A DNA stretch of 7,571 nt, taken from contig JAEDLC010000088.1 in NCBI GenBank assembly GCA_016295505.1, forward strand, positions 1 to 7,571. Direction: 5' to 3'. This DNA is from Dorea sp. Lineage in GTDB: Bacteria; Bacillota_A; Clostridia; Lachnospirales; Lachnospiraceae. This document shows, in pieces, positions 6,207 through 7,571 of the stretch. The first letter of the stretch is position 1, and each line of letters begins with the position of its first letter. Below the pieces are notes generated by a model that was given only the letters and a program-made list of their open reading frames with translations, was not told the origin of the DNA and ran no database searches. The position numbers and the translations under genes were made by a program.

Positions 6207-6253
6207 GGAGATAATCACGCAGGCAACAAAGCCAGGATTATCTCCTCTTTTTA
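6206..6253 (+). terminator. Intrinsic terminator / attenuator hairpin between glnK and amt
   Basis: AGGAGATAATC (6206-6216) pairs perfectly over 11 bases with GATTATCTCCT (6236-6246). The top carries a small GGC/GCC helix (6222-6224 with 6231-6233) closing a six-base loop AACAAA. CTTTTTATT follows at 6247-6255. The structure would stop most glnK transcripts before amt and also any transcript starting at the possible promoter near 6190, so amt expression would need read-through or antitermination. The stem shares no sequence with the glnK leader hairpin although the flanks are the same. Confidence 0.87.
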
Positions 6254-6257
6254 TTGA

Positions 6258-6267
6258 TATCTAAGGA
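6258..6267 (+). repeat. TATCTAAGGA leader box, copy 2 (amt)
   Basis: Exact copy of 5779-5788. Here it merges with the ribosome binding site AAGGAGGT (6263-6270) of amt, and the preceding TTGAT overlaps its first base. Confidence 0.65.
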
Positions 6268-6276
6268 GGTACTTTT

Positions 6277-7527
6277 ATGGATTTAGCAGCTTTGATTGAA
6301 AGTGGAATGGACGTGACAGAAGCGGCCGGACTGCTTATGAATATTATGTGGACAATGATCGGTGCCATTCTGGTATATTTCATGCAGGCTGGTTTTGCAA
6401 TGTGCGAAGCCGGTTTTACCAGAGCAAAGAACACCGGAAATATCCTGATGAAAAATATGATGGACTTTGTACTCGGAAGTTTATTCTTCTTTGTATTTGG
6501 ATTCGCACTCATGCACGGAACAGATTTTCACGGTATCATCGGTATCAAAGGATTCTTTAACCCTACATCTCTCGCAGATGCAGACGGAATGATCAACGGC
6601 CTTCCAATCGGAGTATTTATGATCTTCCATACCGTTTTCTGTGCGACAGCGGCAACAATTGTATCCGGTTCTATGGCTGAAAGAACAAAATTCGCAGCTT
6701 ATCTGGCATACAGTGCTGCCATCAGTATCTTCATCTATCCGGTATCCGGACACTGGATCTGGGGCGGCGGTTTCTTATCTGAGTTGGGATTCCACGATTT
6801 TGCCGGTTCTACTGCAGTACATATGGTCGGTGGTATCTGCGCACTGGTTGGTGCTAAGATCCTCGGACCTCGTATCGGAAAATACGGAAAAGACGGAAAA
6901 GCCAAAGCAATTCCGGGACACAATCTTCCAATTGCGGCTCTCGGTGTATTTATCTTATGGTTCTGCTGGTTCGGATTCAACTGTGGTTCTACCACAGCCG
7001 CAACTACAAGCCTTGGCCATATCGCCATGACAACCAACCTCGCAGCCGCAGCCGCAACACTGGTTGCAATGATCGTCACATGGGTACGCTATGGCAAACC
7101 GGATGTATCTATGACATTTAATGGTTCTCTTGCAGGTCTGGTTGCAATTACAGCCGGATGTGACGTTGTAAATGAGTGGGAAGCCATCATCATCGGTGCT
7201 CTCGCAGGTGCAATCGTTGTCTTCTCTGTTGAAATTATTGACCAGAAGATCAAAATCGATGATCCGGTCGGTGCGATCAGTGTACATGGTGTATGTGGTG
7301 CGTTCGGTACCATTCTTACCGGTGTCTTTGGTGATGGATGTAACCTGGGAACCCAGATACTTGGTGTTGCCGCAACTGCAGCTTTTGTATTCGTAATGGC
7401 ATTCATTGTATTTACAGTGATCAACAAAACAATCGGACTTCGTGTTACCAAAGAAGAAGAAATCGATGGCCTGGACGTTCACGAACATGGCTCCAGCGCA
7501 TATGCAGATTTCAACTTCCGTATATAA
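6277..7527 (+). CDS. amt: Ammonium transporter (Amt/MEP/Rh family)
   Basis: This 416-residue inner-membrane protein takes up ammonium, acting as a trimer with a pore in each subunit. The key pore residues line up with E. coli AmtB: F121 (VFCATAATIVSGSMAER) and F234 (WFGFNCGS) of the phenylalanine gate, W162 (WIWGGG) and S238 of the outer recruitment site, D174 (DFAGSTAVHMVGG), and the twin histidines H182 and H337 (ISVHGVCGAFGTILTG). About 11 membrane segments are expected, starting near residue 17. The C-terminal tail (GLRVTKEEEIDGLDVHEHG, then SSAYADF) is the conserved cytoplasmic part that contacts P-II. There is no obvious cleavable signal peptide; the short N-terminus before the first helix is usual in Gram-positive Amt proteins. 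AAGGAGGT lies six bases before the ATG. It follows glnK by 131 bases containing a terminator, so the P-II partner is probably co-regulated but not simply co-expressed. The 44 bases after the stop hold nothing I can identify. Confidence 0.97.
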   Translation: MDLAALIESGMDVTEAAGLLMNIMWTMIGAILVYFMQAGFAMCEAGFTRAKNTGNILMKNMMDFVLGSLFFFVFGFALMHGTDFHGIIGIKGFFNPTSLADADGMINGLPIGVFMIFHTVFCATAATIVSGSMAERTKFAAYLAYSAAISIFIYPVSGHWIWGGGFLSELGFHDFAGSTAVHMVGGICALVGAKILGPRIGKYGKDGKAKAIPGHNLPIAALGVFILWFCWFGFNCGSTTAATTSLGHIAMTTNLAAAAATLVAMIVTWVRYGKPDVSMTFNGSLAGLVAITAGCDVVNEWEAIIIGALAGAIVVFSVEIIDQKIKIDDPVGAISVHGVCGAFGTILTGVFGDGCNLGTQILGVAATAAFVFVMAFIVFTVINKTIGLRVTKEEEIDGLDVHEHGSSAYADFNFRI

Positions 7528-7571
7528 TTTTGATAATAACGCAACCCATTTATCGATATATTTCCTCTTAA

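Noticed and set aside
5736..6253. ANTAR-protein antitermination motif (paired hairpins with hexaloops) in the glnK and amt leaders
   Set aside because: Each leader has one terminator and no second small hairpin before it; the loops (TATATGT and AACAAA) do not show the expected A at position 1 together with G at position 4.
7532..7549. Third leader box (GATAAT followed by ACCCAT) after amt
   Set aside because: Only six of the ten box bases match, the spacing to the -10-like element differs, and no hairpin follows before the window ends.

Overview
The window looks like chromosomal DNA from an anaerobic Clostridia species, most likely a member of the Lachnospiraceae. The reasons are the gene content (a DUF6128-like protein beside a dGTPase, and a P-II/ammonium transporter pair), strong GGAGG-type ribosome binding sites, AT-rich intergenic DNA with sigma-A-type promoters, and protein sequences that look typical of that family. 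This placement is inference from reading, not from a database search. No tRNA, rRNA, CRISPR array, insertion sequence or prophage is visible.

Layout. Positions 1-3285 (minus strand) hold a likely three-gene transcription unit: an acidic helix-turn-helix protein of unknown function, then dgt (dNTP triphosphohydrolase), then a DUF6128-like gene that runs off the left edge of the window. A clear promoter (TTGACT-N17-TAGAAT) sits in front of the first gene. Positions 3309-4656 (minus) hold a CLC-type chloride/anion transporter gene with its own near-consensus promoter. A very AT-rich divergent region follows, and from 4705 the strand switches to plus: a fusion of an XRE helix-turn-helix with a Uma2-type nuclease fold, then a nitrogen module with a P-II signal protein (glnK) and an ammonium transporter (amt).

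How the genes work together. The P-II/Amt pair is a standard ammonium uptake and control unit: the T-loop of P-II normally plugs the cytoplasmic face of the Amt trimer according to ATP/ADP and 2-oxoglutarate. The dgt unit bears on dNTP pools. The CLC and XRE-Uma2 genes have no evident link to either.

The most interesting structure is not a protein. The leaders of glnK and amt share one architecture: a -10-like element, the 10-base box ACCCATCAAA, a strong intrinsic-terminator hairpin whose stem sequence differs completely between the two, a TTGAT element that can pair with the ATCAA of the box, then TATCTAAGGA and the ribosome binding site. Both genes therefore appear to be transcribed through a terminator placed between promoter and start codon, which suggests a paired attenuation control of nitrogen uptake. 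The helix-turn-helix gene ahead of dgt and the XRE-Uma2 fusion are the other items worth a second look.
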